Assembly (NCBI GenBank): GCA_002070755.1
Contig: MWDY01000037.1
Span: 1 to 39,955 of the forward strand
Origin: Spirochaetes bacterium ADurb.Bin110
Lineage (GTDB): Bacteria > Spirochaetota > Spirochaetia > Treponematales > Rectinemataceae
DNA: 39,955 nt
Reading direction: 5' to 3'
Positions 31,379-39,934 of this stretch are shown here, one piece after another; within the stretch, counting starts at the first letter, position 1; every line of letters starts with the position of its first letter. Below the pieces are notes generated by a model that worked only from the letters and a program-made list of their open reading frames with translations, was not told the DNA's origin and did no database searches. The translations under genes were made by a program, and so were the position numbers.

Positions 31379-34300
31379 GCTTTCCTCCAAGATTGAAGAA
31401 GCGTATCGCCGCTATTTAAAGACCACTTTTTATTTCAAGGATCCTGACCTTCGCAATTCTTTTGAGCAAGCTCTTGACTTAGGACATTTAAGCAAAGGTC
31501 CGTATCTTGAAGGCACCCCAGTATTTAAACCCGGACAGACCCCTCGCGAATTATTCAAAGTCCTCCTTGGATATGAAACAGATGAGCGTTTTCTGAAAGC
31601 ATTGCATGGTGATAGACCTCTCTATCAGCATCAGGAAGAAGCGATTCAAAAGGCCTTAAGCGGACGAAACGTATTAGTTGCTACAGGTACTGGCAGTGGA
31701 AAGACAGAATCATTTCTCTACCCCATTTTGCTGTATTTATATAAGGAATTTATGGTAGGCCAATTAGGGCCTGGTGTCCGTGCGTTGATTCTCTATCCCA
31801 TGAACGCCTTAGCAAACGATCAAAGGGAACGTCTTGGAGCTATATGTAAGATTCTTAAAGAGGAGGATGCGGCCTTTCATTTTACTTTTGGGCAGTATAT
31901 CGGCGATACTCCCGAGGACAAGAATGACAGTCAGCGAAATGCCCAAGACCGCTTATACGAACGGGAGCAGCAAGGTTACTCAATTTATGAAAATGGAAGC
32001 ATAGTACACGGAGAATTAGTGCTTCGTTCTGAAATGCGATGCACGCCACCGAATATCCTCCTGACTAATTATTCAATGTTAGAATATTTATTGCTCCGCC
32101 CAGATGATAGCCCCTTGTTCGATAATGGCCAGGCCAGATGGTGGACATTCATTGTACTCGATGAAGCCCATCAATACCGGGGATCGCAAGGGGCTGAAAT
32201 GGCAATGCTCCTTCGCCGGCTAAAGCAAAGGCTGCGTGAAGGCGGACGCTCAGAGCCATTCCGATGTATCGCGACCAGCGCAACGCTTGTGAGTCAGGAA
32301 GGCAGCAAAGCCACAGTCGCGCAGTTTGCATCAGATTTATTCGGAGAAGCATTTTCTGAACACGATATAATTCTTGGAGAAACGCTGCCGATTCCCGAAG
32401 CAAGCCTGCTAAGGCTATCCTTTTCGGATTATGCATTACTCAAAAACATTCTCCAGAATAATGTTCCCCTGAGTGCGAATATACTTTTTGGTCTCGCTGA
32501 GAAATTAAATCTTACGCTTCGTAAAGATGAGGATACCAAAACTGCAATCGGAAGAATTCTTAAAAATGATGGGCGGGTTACTTCCCTTCGAAAGGCAATC
32601 ACTGGAAAACCTACTGAAATTACTACTATCGCAAATATGATTTTTGATGACTTACAAGAAGATAAGCGAATTGCGGCGTTAGCCGACCTTGTTGAACTTC
32701 TATTGCAGACAAAAGACCCTTCGACTGATGCACCGCTTTTGTCAGCAAGGTATCATTTATTCTTGCGATCCCTTGAAGGTGCATTTGTTTCATATTGGCC
32801 TGAGAAAAGAGTCTTTCTTGATCGAAAAAGTGTTGGAAGGGAAGGATGCGCATTTGAGATAGCCCTATGTCGAGAATGCGGGCAGCACTACTTTGTAGCC
32901 CAAAGTGATTTTAAAGACGGTGTAGTTGTTAAGGAAGCAATCCGGGATCCTAATGATGCTCTTTTTGGCGCAAGCTTTTTGCGGCCAATAAATAATAGTG
33001 AAAATAATTGTGAGTCCGATGAAGACACTCCAGATGCAAAGAAAACTCGGTTCTATCTCTGCGTTCAATGCGGTTTAGCAGAGCATAATATCCCTAGCTG
33101 TGGGCATAACAATTATATCCAGGTTAATAAAGAAGATTCACTGGAAGATAAGAATCGTGCAGATCAACTTGCAAAATGCAGTGCATGTGGATATACCGCA
33201 GCAGGACGAGACCCTGTGCGAGAAGTTGTCCATGGCACTGACGGTCCTCACGCGGTTATCGCAACGACACTCTACCAGAAGCTACCAGAACATAGAAGAA
33301 AAGTACTTGCTTTTAGTGATGGACGGCAGGAAGCTGCGTTTTTCGCATGGTATTTAGAGGACTCATATAAAGACATTCTAATTCGAAATTTAATGCTAAA
33401 AATAGCTCAAAGCTTCAATCCCTTTCCTAAAGATGGGATTAGCCTCAGCACGATCGCTGATAGATCATTTGATAATTACCACGATTCCTTTAGGAGAAAT
33501 CAATCAGATGATGAGCCAACAACTCAAAAGAACATTTGGTCCGCCTTGTATCGAGAGTTTCTTACCGAGGAACAGCGCATCTGTCTTGAAGGTGTCGGTC
33601 TCATACGTTGGTCCATCAAGTGGCCTACATGGTTTAAAATACCAGAAATTCTAATGAAAGCGCCATGGTCGCTAAGTGAAGAGGAAGCTCGAAACCTTGT
33701 GTTCCTGCTTCTTAACACAATGCGAACAGATAGGGCTGTTGAATTGCGAACATCTCCGGGTGTTTCAATGAATTGGAGCGATCTTTCCTTGCAAGCTATC
33801 CAAATGCGTTTTCGTATCGGAGATCCAAAGAATAAAAAAGATGTCAGGAGTTGGGATGGCACGCAGAGCAAACGATTCAAATTTATGAAAAAGCTGCTTT
33901 TGAAAATCAGAGATGATCTTTCAGAGCAGGAAGGTGCTGACAATGTAGAGCTCGCCTTAAGGGAAATCTGGGAAACCATCGGCCGGTGTGATAAGCATGC
34001 GCCGACAGCAAAAGAAAGTTTGCTGCTTTCAATTGAAGATACTCGAAGATTGAATCCTGACTGGTGGAGGCTTCATCTTATAAAAAAGGATGAGACAATC
34101 TACCAGTGCAATCTGTGTGGACGCCTTCACGCCTTTTCAATTCACGGACTTTGTCCAAGACATAATTGCCAAGGGGTACTAACGCCGCTCCATCTGAGCG
34201 ATCTTCCAGAAAATCATTACCGGTCATTATATGAAGATACGTTGCCGGGGATAATGCGTGTAGAGGAACACACTGCCCAGCTCGACAAAGAAAAAGCACG

Positions 34301-36077
34301 AGAATTCCAGGCAGATTTTAAAAACGGTAACATCCATGTTCTCAGCTGTTCAACAACCTTCGAATTAGGTGTCGACCTGGGCGACCTCGATACCGTGTTT
34401 CTCCGAAATGTTCCGCCGGAATCATTTAATTATGCTCAGCGTGTAGGACGAGCAGGCCGCCGAAGCGGGTGCCCCGGATTTGCAGTCACTTTTTGTCATC
34501 GTAGTCCGCATGACCTCTATCATTTTTCTGAACCAGAGCGAATTATGGGAGGAAAAGTCCGGCCCCCTATCCTGAGCCTTCAGAACGAAAAGATTATCAT
34601 CCGGCATATCCTGGCAGTTGCGCTTTCTTACTTTTTCCGTGCGTTTCCTGAGAGGTTTGCTAGCGTAGAGAAGCTATTCGTAGATTTAAAGAACCCATCT
34701 GCAGTCTCTGATTTCAATGATTATCTCAGTAAGAATAAGGAGAATCTTGAAAAATCGCTTAGATCAATTGTGCCGGAAAAGATGAGGGCCAGACTGGGAC
34801 TAGACAATGGAGAGTGGATAAGCATGCTGGCAGATGAAGAAAGCCGCTTCTCTCTTGCAGAAATTGAGGTATCAAACGACTATCGAGTAATTGCTAAACT
34901 TGAAGAGAAATCAAGGGAGGAAAGGGATTATCGAGAGGCCGAGTGGGCTAATAGGCGAGCAAAGACCATCGCAACTGAAGATGTGCTCTCCTTTCTTTCG
35001 CGAAAAGCGGTGATTCCTAAATATGGTTTTCCAGTAGACGTTGTTGAGCTGGATACGCAAATGGCACAAAAGAATTTGGAGACATCAGAAGTCCTGTTGC
35101 AAAGAGACCTGAGTATTGCCATTTCAGAGTTTGCTCCAACAAGCAAGCTGATGGCAAATAAGAAGATTTGGACTGCTTATGGACTTAAAAGAATTCCCGG
35201 TAAGGAATGGCCTCGAAAAAAATATAAAATATGCAGGAAGCATAATGTATTCTTTCAGTGGCAGCCTGGTGAACCAGAACCCGCGACGCCCTGTGGGGAT
35301 CAGTTATCAGTATCAGAATATGTGATTCCGAGATTTGGATTCGTCACCGATCGAAGTAATCCAGAAGAACCAAGATCTCGGACTTCAAAGATATTCACAA
35401 CACGTCCCTACTTTGCAGGCTCTCTAGGTGTTGATCCGGAAGAAATCCATATTCCTGATTATTCTCCCGTGATTACAATTAAGAAGGCATCCCCTGGCAC
35501 AATGGTAGTATTGTGCGAAGGAAGACGACAAGAGCAATTTTATATCTGCAAAACATGTGGTGCTGGATTTCAAAAAAAGAGTCTGAAGTCTCATAAATCG
35601 TCTTATGGGCAAGAATGCAATGGAACACTCGAACAAGTTTCTCTCGGCCACGAGTTTGAAACTGATGTACTGCAGCTGCAATTCCATCGCTTCCCTGAAG
35701 AAAAAACGCTAGATCCTATTTGGTTTGCATATTCGCTTGCATATGCTTTGGTAGAAGGCGCTGCTGAAGTATTAGAGATACCCTCCACTGATCTTAACGC
35801 TACTGTTAAGTACGGTAACCAGAATACAATCCCTCCGATAATTCTTTATGACAATGTACCAGGAGGAGCAGGGCTGGTTGCACACTTGGAAAAAGTAAAC
35901 ATACTTAAGGCATGTTTGGAAGCAGCATTAGTTAGAACAAGCGGCAAATGCGGTTGCGATGAGGCTACGAGCTGCTATGGGTGTTTGAGAAACTACAGAA
36001 ACCAATTCGCCCATCAATATCTTCAAAGAGGTCCAGTGATGCGTTATTTGAAAGCACTACTCTCAGAATGGCACTGA
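31365..36077 (+). CDS. Large DEAH-box helicase with C-terminal DUF1998 zinc domain (DruE/MrfA-like), 1570 aa
   Basis: Superfamily 2 helicase. Q-like motif LYQHQEEAI and Walker A VLVATGTGSGKTES lie at about residues 95-116, Walker B FIVLDEAHQYRG near 264, and motif III SATL near 305. The second RecA domain has STTFELGVDLGDLD, then QRVGRAGRRSG near 1023. Cys pairs (CRECG, CVQCG, CSACG, CNLCG, CKTCG) suggest several zinc ribbons between and after the domains. The end, ILYDNVPGGAGLV then CGCDEATSCYGCLRNYRNQ, is the DUF1998 signature shared by MrfA, DISARM DrmB and Druantia DruE. AGGAGA precedes the ATG. The size and the paired unknown protein favour a Druantia-like system; an alternative is a BREX-linked helicase replacing BrxHI. 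Confidence 0.85.
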   Translation: MNPIELSSKIEEAYRRYLKTTFYFKDPDLRNSFEQALDLGHLSKGPYLEGTPVFKPGQTPRELFKVLLGYETDERFLKALHGDRPLYQHQEEAIQKALSGRNVLVATGTGSGKTESFLYPILLYLYKEFMVGQLGPGVRALILYPMNALANDQRERLGAICKILKEEDAAFHFTFGQYIGDTPEDKNDSQRNAQDRLYEREQQGYSIYENGSIVHGELVLRSEMRCTPPNILLTNYSMLEYLLLRPDDSPLFDNGQARWWTFIVLDEAHQYRGSQGAEMAMLLRRLKQRLREGGRSEPFRCIATSATLVSQEGSKATVAQFASDLFGEAFSEHDIILGETLPIPEASLLRLSFSDYALLKNILQNNVPLSANILFGLAEKLNLTLRKDEDTKTAIGRILKNDGRVTSLRKAITGKPTEITTIANMIFDDLQEDKRIAALADLVELLLQTKDPSTDAPLLSARYHLFLRSLEGAFVSYWPEKRVFLDRKSVGREGCAFEIALCRECGQHYFVAQSDFKDGVVVKEAIRDPNDALFGASFLRPINNSENNCESDEDTPDAKKTRFYLCVQCGLAEHNIPSCGHNNYIQVNKEDSLEDKNRADQLAKCSACGYTAAGRDPVREVVHGTDGPHAVIATTLYQKLPEHRRKVLAFSDGRQEAAFFAWYLEDSYKDILIRNLMLKIAQSFNPFPKDGISLSTIADRSFDNYHDSFRRNQSDDEPTTQKNIWSALYREFLTEEQRICLEGVGLIRWSIKWPTWFKIPEILMKAPWSLSEEEARNLVFLLLNTMRTDRAVELRTSPGVSMNWSDLSLQAIQMRFRIGDPKNKKDVRSWDGTQSKRFKFMKKLLLKIRDDLSEQEGADNVELALREIWETIGRCDKHAPTAKESLLLSIEDTRRLNPDWWRLHLIKKDETIYQCNLCGRLHAFSIHGLCPRHNCQGVLTPLHLSDLPENHYRSLYEDTLPGIMRVEEHTAQLDKEKAREFQADFKNGNIHVLSCSTTFELGVDLGDLDTVFLRNVPPESFNYAQRVGRAGRRSGCPGFAVTFCHRSPHDLYHFSEPERIMGGKVRPPILSLQNEKIIIRHILAVALSYFFRAFPERFASVEKLFVDLKNPSAVSDFNDYLSKNKENLEKSLRSIVPEKMRARLGLDNGEWISMLADEESRFSLAEIEVSNDYRVIAKLEEKSREERDYREAEWANRRAKTIATEDVLSFLSRKAVIPKYGFPVDVVELDTQMAQKNLETSEVLLQRDLSIAISEFAPTSKLMANKKIWTAYGLKRIPGKEWPRKKYKICRKHNVFFQWQPGEPEPATPCGDQLSVSEYVIPRFGFVTDRSNPEEPRSRTSKIFTTRPYFAGSLGVDPEEIHIPDYSPVITIKKASPGTMVVLCEGRRQEQFYICKTCGAGFQKKSLKSHKSSYGQECNGTLEQVSLGHEFETDVLQLQFHRFPEEKTLDPIWFAYSLAYALVEGAAEVLEIPSTDLNATVKYGNQNTIPPIILYDNVPGGAGLVAHLEKVNILKACLEAALVRTSGKCGCDEATSCYGCLRNYRNQFAHQYLQRGPVMRYLKALLSEWH

Positions 36078-36126
36078 GAATATGCAAATAGGGAAAAGGG
36101 ATGAGCCTGTAAATATTTGAGGAGTG

Positions 36127-36195
36127 TAATAAATTTTGTGTAAACGGTTATACTACGCTAGGGAGCGAGTATGGCCTTTTACATAAAATTTGTTA
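36127..36195. repeat. Inverted repeat of 18 bp between convergent genes
   Basis: TAATAAATTTTGTGTAAA (36127-36144) is the near-perfect complement (16 of 18) of TTTACATAAAATTTGTTA (36178-36195), with a 33-base interval. Another TTTACACAA follows near 36207. The tips resemble those of IS256-family elements, so this may be a tiny non-autonomous remnant or a bidirectional stop for the two convergent genes. Confidence 0.45.
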
Positions 36196-36239
36196 CTGGT
36201 TTCTATTTACACAATTGCAGCACATAAATCTCCAAACGC

Positions 36240-37400
36240 TTATTTTACATACGGTACGAGCTCGAATTTGAGTCGGTATTCAAAAACCTCCACATCAGGT
36301 ACTTTCTTAGTTGAATAGTATATCTTGGGATCATATTCCGCAGCGATAATAATTCCCTTCGTCGACCTGCCGTCCCTGCATTTGTGTTCTTCCAGCCATC
36401 CCATATAGCGAGTGAGCTGTCCAACGGTCACATCACTCGCCCGGCCCAGTTTGAGCTCGACAACGACATACCGCCCATCTTTCTTGTCTCTGGCAAGAAT
36501 ATCGATCCTGCCAATATCAGTTTTATACTGCTGACTCACGAGCTCACCATTCTCTTCAAGCAACTCGTACTTTTCCCCAAGCAGTGTCTTCTCCCAGTTC
36601 TGAATGAGAAAATCCTCAAGCTGCTTTTCAAGACTGAAATGGTGGCTCTCTTCTTCAGATCCTTCCTGCTCCTCATGAGCAAAATCGGCAGTCTCTTCCT
36701 GTGCTTCGGTTTCTGTTTCCGTTGATTTCTTTTTCCATAATGGCTGCACAGCATCGGAATAGCAGAAAATGGAGAGCGTTCGTGCATCGTAATCAAGCCC
36801 CAATTCTTCAAACCATGCAATGATTGCCTGGTTGGTAGCAACCATTCGGTTTCCATAGCTCATTGCATCCAGGTTGCCTGCGAAAGGAACGCTGAAATAG
36901 TCAATGAACGCTTTTCGGTCTTTGAGCGAAACCATCGATAGGTTATGGAATGGATCATAGGCAACCAGTAATGCATTTAAGCCATTGCCGTTTTCACCAG
37001 TCAGATTGTTCTTATGCTTTTGATTTACCTTATAGAGCTCATCGATGGCGTTCGCTCTTTCTTCGTCTGTGCGGGCGATAAAGACATCATTGAGGCTGAG
37101 TGCAAGCGAATTGTTATCTCTGAGCTGATGAAACAATCTTCGCCACGCACCCTGCCAGATCCAGACAACGGCAACTGACTCGGCCCCTTGACGGTTGCCT
37201 TTTCCATTGCGGTCCAGAATCCGTATGATGCCGTCAATTTCTTCGTCATTCAATTCTGGCGCTGAGTGATTCAATATTCTGTTCTGCCAGAAAGTATGGA
37301 ATTTCTGAGAATGTTCTTGCCAGATTTTCTTTTTCTCTTCAAACGCATAGTTTGCAATAAATGCATTGAACTTGTTGAAAAGGTCAGCTTTGTAATTCAT
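36240..37400 (-). CDS. NucS/PD-(D/E)XK-like nuclease-domain protein, 386 aa
   Basis: The C-terminal third has the PD-(D/E)XK nuclease pattern: TDIGRIDILARD (Asp near residue 296), then YVVVELKLGRASDVTVGQLTRYMGWLEE (ExK near 315-317) and a final GIIIAAEY strand. This is the arrangement of the NucS/DUF91 nuclease domain. The N-terminal 230 residues are helical and unrecognised (FWQNRILNHSAPELNDEEIDGIIRILDRNGKGNRQGAESVAVVWIWQ). An acidic linker (about 230-260) joins them. GGAAGG precedes the ATG. It is alone between the helicase operon and the caspase gene and is a plausible single-gene defence protein, but that is inference. Confidence 0.75.
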   Translation of the reverse strand: MNYKADLFNKFNAFIANYAFEEKKKIWQEHSQKFHTFWQNRILNHSAPELNDEEIDGIIRILDRNGKGNRQGAESVAVVWIWQGAWRRLFHQLRDNNSLALSLNDVFIARTDEERANAIDELYKVNQKHKNNLTGENGNGLNALLVAYDPFHNLSMVSLKDRKAFIDYFSVPFAGNLDAMSYGNRMVATNQAIIAWFEELGLDYDARTLSIFCYSDAVQPLWKKKSTETETEAQEETADFAHEEQEGSEEESHHFSLEKQLEDFLIQNWEKTLLGEKYELLEENGELVSQQYKTDIGRIDILARDKKDGRYVVVELKLGRASDVTVGQLTRYMGWLEEHKCRDGRSTKGIIIAAEYDPKIYYSTKKVPDVEVFEYRLKFELVPYVK

Positions 37401-37580
37401 TTTTCCTTCCCTATTCTAATTATTCGATTCTTTCTAAAAGAATAATTTTGCTACATTTTTCATAACAAAATGAAAAACCACCTGCGCTCTTAAGTCTATA
37501 AGGAATACGGGATTTACATTTTTCAAGCAAAGAGTATTTAATATCTTGATAGAATTCCTATGTTGCTTATGTTTTCAGCC

Positions 37581-39452
37581 TCAATCAACCTCCCGCACGA
37601 GCCTAAAGCCGACAAGCGGCCCCTCACCATAATCTCTGTTGGCAGAGCGCATGGTTTGGGGAATTACTTGCTCAATATTTTTTCTATAAGAAATATAACT
37701 TGATTTACTTGGAGGCCTGCTTGAGCCAGGTGATTCTACCGATCCGCCACGGCATACTTTATATATACTTGTCCCTATATTAATGGGATCGACGAGTCTT
37801 CCTGGTGGATAAGGTCCATACCCATCAGCGCACATCTCCCACACATTGCCATGCATGTCATACAGGCCCCAGGGGTTGGGTTTCTTCTGGCCCACCGGAT
37901 GAGTAACCGTATCATTCCACCAGGCATATTCATCGAGCAGTGAATAGGATGGATCATCTCCCCAGGGGAATCTAGTCCGGGTACCTGCGCGGCAGGCGTA
38001 CTCCCACTCAGCTTCCGTGGGAAGCCGGAATTTGCCAATCCCCATGGTATTCAGCCGCTTGATGAATTCATCAATATTCGCCTTTGTCAAATTTTCAACA
38101 GGGCGATCCATTCCCTTGAACTCGCTTGGATTTGAGCCCATTACCGCACCATACTGTGCCTGGGTGACTTCATAGATGCCCATATAGAAAGGCTTTGTGA
38201 TTTCCACTTCGTGCACCGGACCTTCATCATCGTCTCTATCCTGTTCATCCACCCGTGATCCCATCAGAAAGGTGCCTGGCTGGATAAGCCGCATCTGGAT
38301 CTGCACCCGCAATCCCGTCTGCATTTCCGACCCTGGAATAGTCAGCACGAGCAATTCCCCTTCCTTTTGATACTGTCCCTGCGGACTCTGCACCGGACTG
38401 GTGATGACTACCTCAGGCTTCCAGGAAAAGGTTACCAATGTTCTTGTATCGGGATCTATCTGCACCTGTTTCCTTTCTCTTTCACCCGTCTGGTATTGCA
38501 TTTCAAAGCTGTACGTTCCGGATTCCAGCCTGCTGAGCTCCAGCTGTCCTCCTGCCCGAATGCTCTCCATCTTGATACCGTCGATGAAGAGGGACCCTGC
38601 AGAAACAGTGCTGACCAGCGCGGTACCATATTTCTTCTGGACTGCCGGTGGCGTGAGTGCCACCTGCGAAGGTCTCAACTGCGAAGGAGCTGCCAAATAG
38701 ATATTACCGAAGTATTGAGAATAAATGGCTGGGTTCTGTTTTCCCCCTGTCGCCTTCTGAACCGCAGCTCCCGTTCTTTTGAAGACTTCATTGATCTCCA
38801 GCTCAGGGTTCCGCAGGTATTTCAGCAATTCGCCGGTAAACACTCCATTCCTGCCCTGCCCATCAAGCGCAACATCCCCGGCACTGGTGGCGTAGACGAT
38901 TATGCTGCCGACAGGCTGCGAAGGAATCACGGCGAGTCCCCGGGCACCAGACCGCGCCCATTGGTATGGATTGTCCCTGCATGCATCCAGAATGACGATA
39001 TTGAGGGCATTGTTTGCTCTTTTAAAACTGTCAAGCACACTCTGCAGGCTGAAAGCCTTGGTCTTCAGATAGGCTTCCGAAGGGATGCGCGAATCTGCGG
39101 GGATGAGGTAGTTTACTCCCTCAGCCTGTACGCCATGTCCCGCAAAATAGAAAAGTCCGATCGAATCAGGCGCGCTGGCAAGCTTGTCTGCAAGCTGCGC
39201 AAGTGCATCTTCCATTGCAGGCTGGCTGGCGTCGAGGAGCACAGTAACTTCAAACGCTAGATCCCTCAGCGCAGCCGCCATATCTTCAGCGTCATTTTTC
39301 GCATTCCGAAGATGGCTGAGCTCAGTATAATTCCCATTGCCAATGACCAGTGCGTACCTGCTGCCCGTTTTATCCTGAGCAAGAGCCAATGAGCTTGAAA
39401 AGAGAATGAATGCAAAGAACAGAAATACTGGCATCGCATGTTTGGCTTTCAT
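37581..39452 (-). CDS. Secreted caspase-like peptidase fused to an FGE-sulfatase domain, 623 aa
   Basis: A signal peptide (FLFFAFILFSSSLALAQ) exports the protein. Residues about 30-255 form a C14 caspase-like domain: YALVIGNGNYTELSHLRNAKNDAEDM, catalytic His in LFYFAGHGVQ (about 105) and Cys in VILDACRDNP (about 156). A PEGA-like beta segment (about 275-345) follows. From about residue 385 there is a formylglycine-generating-enzyme/SUMF domain: RLIQPGTFLMGS, PVENLTKANIDEFIKRLN, FRLPTEAEWEYACRAGT, GLYDMHGNVWEM, CRGGS and VGFRLV. Such FGE domains are often non-catalytic binding modules. Its GC content is higher than the flanks. It lies inside attR, so it is island cargo by position. Confidence 0.9.
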   Translation of the reverse strand: MKAKHAMPVFLFFAFILFSSSLALAQDKTGSRYALVIGNGNYTELSHLRNAKNDAEDMAAALRDLAFEVTVLLDASQPAMEDALAQLADKLASAPDSIGLFYFAGHGVQAEGVNYLIPADSRIPSEAYLKTKAFSLQSVLDSFKRANNALNIVILDACRDNPYQWARSGARGLAVIPSQPVGSIIVYATSAGDVALDGQGRNGVFTGELLKYLRNPELEINEVFKRTGAAVQKATGGKQNPAIYSQYFGNIYLAAPSQLRPSQVALTPPAVQKKYGTALVSTVSAGSLFIDGIKMESIRAGGQLELSRLESGTYSFEMQYQTGERERKQVQIDPDTRTLVTFSWKPEVVITSPVQSPQGQYQKEGELLVLTIPGSEMQTGLRVQIQMRLIQPGTFLMGSRVDEQDRDDDEGPVHEVEITKPFYMGIYEVTQAQYGAVMGSNPSEFKGMDRPVENLTKANIDEFIKRLNTMGIGKFRLPTEAEWEYACRAGTRTRFPWGDDPSYSLLDEYAWWNDTVTHPVGQKKPNPWGLYDMHGNVWEMCADGYGPYPPGRLVDPINIGTSIYKVCRGGSVESPGSSRPPSKSSYISYRKNIEQVIPQTMRSANRDYGEGPLVGFRLVREVD

Positions 39453-39759
39453 ACCACACCTCGAAATTTGATATTTTACTTTTTATTGTACCATACCCTT
39501 GCCCCAAATAAAAAGCGAACTTCGTCTTCATATTTTTTTATCTTATCTGCTTTAATGCGCTACACTTATGTTTTGATGAAAAAGCTCGGGCATATTATTT
39601 TGAAGTATAATATTAATTTTTTAATATTTTGTTATTTATATATTTTTTGAACGGAAAAGATTGAGTCGACAACCCATAAAACTGTAGGCTATTTGTAGAA
39701 TATTATCGCATAAATTTATTTATTTATATATTTTATATATATTTGTAATAATAATTACT
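39453..39759. other. AT-rich intergenic region at the right end of the island
   Basis: 307 bp of strongly AT-rich DNA from upstream of the caspase gene to attR. A 70-codon plus-strand frame (39438-39650) begins inside the caspase gene and lacks a ribosome site, so I do not call it. The region may contain integrase arm sites, but no repeat matching the TTGTAGA array was seen. Confidence 0.6.
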
Positions 39760-39782
39760 GTTCGATCCCCTCTCCCGCTAGG
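39760..39782 (+). repeat. attR: right attachment repeat (original tRNA 3' end)
   Basis: Same orientation as attL, with 22 of 23 bases identical. The G at 39764 gives the T-loop TTCGATC, the more usual form. No other tRNA part is adjacent, so this is a repeat, not a gene. Confidence 0.88.
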
Positions 39783-39792
39783 AAAAAAGACT

Positions 39793-39816
39793 AAGCCCTC
39801 AAAAGAGGGCTTTTTT
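39793..39816 (+). terminator. Rho-independent terminator beyond attR
   Basis: AAGCCCTC-AAAA-GAGGGCTT is followed by T6. It is probably the original terminator of the chromosomal tRNA gene, displaced 38 kb by the island. Confidence 0.88.
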
Positions 39817-39894
39817 ATTTTTCTCTGCTATCTGCAACTAGCCGAGACTATTCTGGGATTGAAAAACTCCTTTTAATAAAGCAATAAAAAAGGA

Positions 39895-39923
39895 TTGACA
39901 GATAATAATACTGCTACTAAACT
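39895..39923 (+). promoter_or_regulatory. Promoter of the next chromosomal gene
   Basis: TTGACA (39895-39900) and TAAACT (39918-39923) are spaced by 17 bases. The gene it serves lies beyond the window. Confidence 0.7.
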
Positions 39924-39934
39924 TGTGTTTAGTA
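39915..39934 (+). promoter_or_regulatory. Palindromic operator over the -10 box
   Basis: TACTAAAC-TTGT-GTTTAGTA is a perfect 8-bp inverted repeat covering the -10. This placement is typical of repression. TTTAGTAAA-type half-sites are known for ROK-family sugar repressors, but the regulator here is not identified. Confidence 0.6.

Larger units (their letters stand above)
1634..39782. mobile_element. Integrative genomic island in tRNA-Met(CAT), carrying BREX and helicase defence operons
   Basis: The 3' end of the tRNA gene (1634-1656) is repeated in direct orientation at 39760-39782 with 22 of 23 bases identical (A1638 versus G39764). A tyrosine recombinase gene reads inward directly after the first copy. 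This is the classic architecture of an element integrated at a tRNA 3' end. The interior contains an integrase, an excisionase-like HTH protein, a DUF3631 P-loop protein, insertion sequences, and defence and cargo genes. No relaxase, type IV secretion, capsid or terminase gene was seen, so self-transfer is not supported. It could be a mobilisable island or a phage-satellite-like element. Base composition changes abruptly between its modules, which suggests stepwise assembly. Confidence 0.85.

Noticed and set aside
29171..36077. DISARM system
   Set aside because: There is a DUF1998 helicase, but no separate DrmB or DrmC, and the methyltransferase nearby is a PglX belonging to BREX.
38367..39260. 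Plus-strand open frame (297 codons) opposite the caspase gene
   Set aside because: Antisense to clear caspase and FGE motifs, with no domain of its own.
39438..39650. Small plus-strand ORF at the island end
   Set aside because: It starts inside the caspase gene on the opposite strand, has no ribosome site and has AT-driven composition.
39760..39782. A second tRNA gene at the right end
   Set aside because: Only the T-loop to discriminator part is present. The upstream 50 bases are AT-rich and cannot form a cloverleaf.
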